This document shows positions 63,454 through 64,000 of a stretch of 64,000 bases of DNA, one piece after another (the first letter of the stretch is position 1; the number at the start of each line of letters is the position of its first letter). The stretch spans positions 4,076,001 to 4,140,000 of the forward strand of contig NZ_LT629689.1 in assembly GCF_900102035.1 (NCBI RefSeq), in the 5' to 3' direction. Both the position numbers and the translations under genes were made by a program. The stretch comes from Pseudomonas extremaustralis. GTDB lineage: Bacteria > Pseudomonadota > Gammaproteobacteria > Pseudomonadales > Pseudomonadaceae. Below the pieces are notes generated by a model. That model saw only the letters and a list, made by a program, of their open reading frames with translations. It was not told where the DNA came from and ran no database searches.

Positions 63454-64000
63454 CCTCTCCCGAGAGTGCTTGCCAGATCTGGTGGGGCGACATCACCACC
63501 TCAAGCAATACCTGAACCATCAATAGACTGACGAAACAGACCAGCCCCAAGCCAACCGTGATAGAGGCCATGTCGGCGAGCTTTACGATCGCCACCAGTA
63601 CGCCCATCAAATAGACCTCCAACATCCCCCAATCCTTCATGTGATGGTAGATGCGGTACAAGAGCAGCCCATAGCTGCGGCCAACGTTCCATCGAATGCT
63701 GAGCAGAACTGCTAATTGGCAGAGCAACTTGAGCAGGGGAATCCCCATGCTGCATAGAAAAACGACAGCGGCGACGCCTCGCATACCGGTATCGAACAAA
63801 CCAACGACGCCGCTCCACACGGTGTCCTCCGAGGACTGCCCGAGTAAATTGAGCTGCATGATGGGCAAAAAGTTCGCGGGGATGTACAGCAACAACGCGG
63901 CGAGTACCAAGGCGAGGCTTCGTTCAACGACATTATGGCGGTGAGCGTACAGTTCATAACCGCAACGCGGGCATTGGGCTTTTTCGCCGAGGGCGAGTGC
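63434..64000 (-). CDS. PqiA/LetA-like membrane protein, first half, 5' end outside window
   Basis: The frame stays open to the window edge, giving 188 visible residues. The visible N-terminal part is EKAQCPRCGYELYAHRHNVVERSLALV, a zinc ribbon with the pair CPRC, followed by four membrane helices and the family motif YIPANFLPIMQL. It is the first module of the split PqiA pair. The TTG near 63910 would cut off the zinc-binding part, so the true start lies beyond the edge. Confidence 0.88.
   Translation of the reverse strand, partial: ALALGEKAQCPRCGYELYAHRHNVVERSLALVLAALLLYIPANFLPIMQLNLLGQSSEDTVWSGVVGLFDTGMRGVAAVVFLCSMGIPLLKLLCQLAVLLSIRWNVGRSYGLLLYRIYHHMKDWGMLEVYLMGVLVAIVKLADMASITVGLGLVCFVSLLMVQVLLEVVMSPHQIWQALSGEDDHAGD

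Noticed and set aside
1..64000. CRISPR array, insertion sequence, prophage or rRNA operon
   Set aside because: No regularly spaced repeats, transposase, integrase, phage structural genes or rRNA sequence could be seen on either strand.

Overview
The window looks like a chromosome segment of a Pseudomonas of the P. fluorescens group. The evidence is the high GC content, an Hrp1-type type III secretion (T3SS) cluster ordered as in pseudomonads, neighbours seen together in other pseudomonads (rimI, a holD-like gene, mksFEB), OprD-family porins, DUF2790 and DUF4917 proteins, and a REP-like palindrome near 54.2 kb. Species assignment is inference.

Region 1 (1-15.5 kb) is most of an Hrp1 T3SS. A plus-strand block (hrpD partial, hrpE, hrpF, hrpG, hrcC, hrpT, hrpV) converges on an eleven-gene minus-strand operon (hrpJ-hrcV-hrpQ-hrcN-hrpO-hrpP-hrcQ-hrcR-hrcS-hrcT-hrcU). 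The sigma factor gene hrpL diverges from hrpJ. A perfect hrp box lies before hrpJ and a sigma-54 promoter before hrpL. HrcQ is one fused gene with an internal ribosome binding site and start for a short C-terminal product. No effector or pilin gene is in view.

Region 2 (15.5-21.7 kb) holds a fosmidomycin-resistance-type exporter, a small conserved protein behind a long structured leader with mutually exclusive pairings, tRNA-Met, an amino-acid-type chemoreceptor, an orphan nuclease-bacteriocin immunity gene and an OprD porin.

Region 3 (22-28.3 kb) is an organosulfur cluster: ssuD, an amidohydrolase, two DszC/SfnB-like flavoproteins and an NtaA/DszA-like monooxygenase, with one clear and one possible sigma-54 promoter.

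Region 4 (28.4-36.6 kb) holds a PhzF-like protein, gamma-glutamyltransferase, Ddl, an AraC regulator, a BdlA-like PAS-PAS-MCP transducer, a DUF2790 protein and a second OprD porin.

Region 5 (36.6-44.6 kb) is a czc-type metal system: a response regulator/sensor kinase pair converging on and overlapping czcCBA. A shared promoter element links czcCBA, the porin, the DUF2790 gene and probably the regulator itself. The regulator has a leader with a strong hairpin and terminator.

Region 6 (44.6-55.4 kb) starts with an AT-rich DUF4917 (SIR2-like) gene that looks acquired. It continues with two transporters, a Tat-exported phosphoesterase and an exported partner, a SET-domain protein, carbonic anhydrase, an acidic protein, rimI and a holD-like gene.

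Region 7 (55.6-64 kb) is the MksFEB condensin operon with no nuclease subunit, then a LetB/PqiB-like lipid-transport operon with six MCE repeats and a LetA/PqiA partner split into two genes, cut by the window edge.
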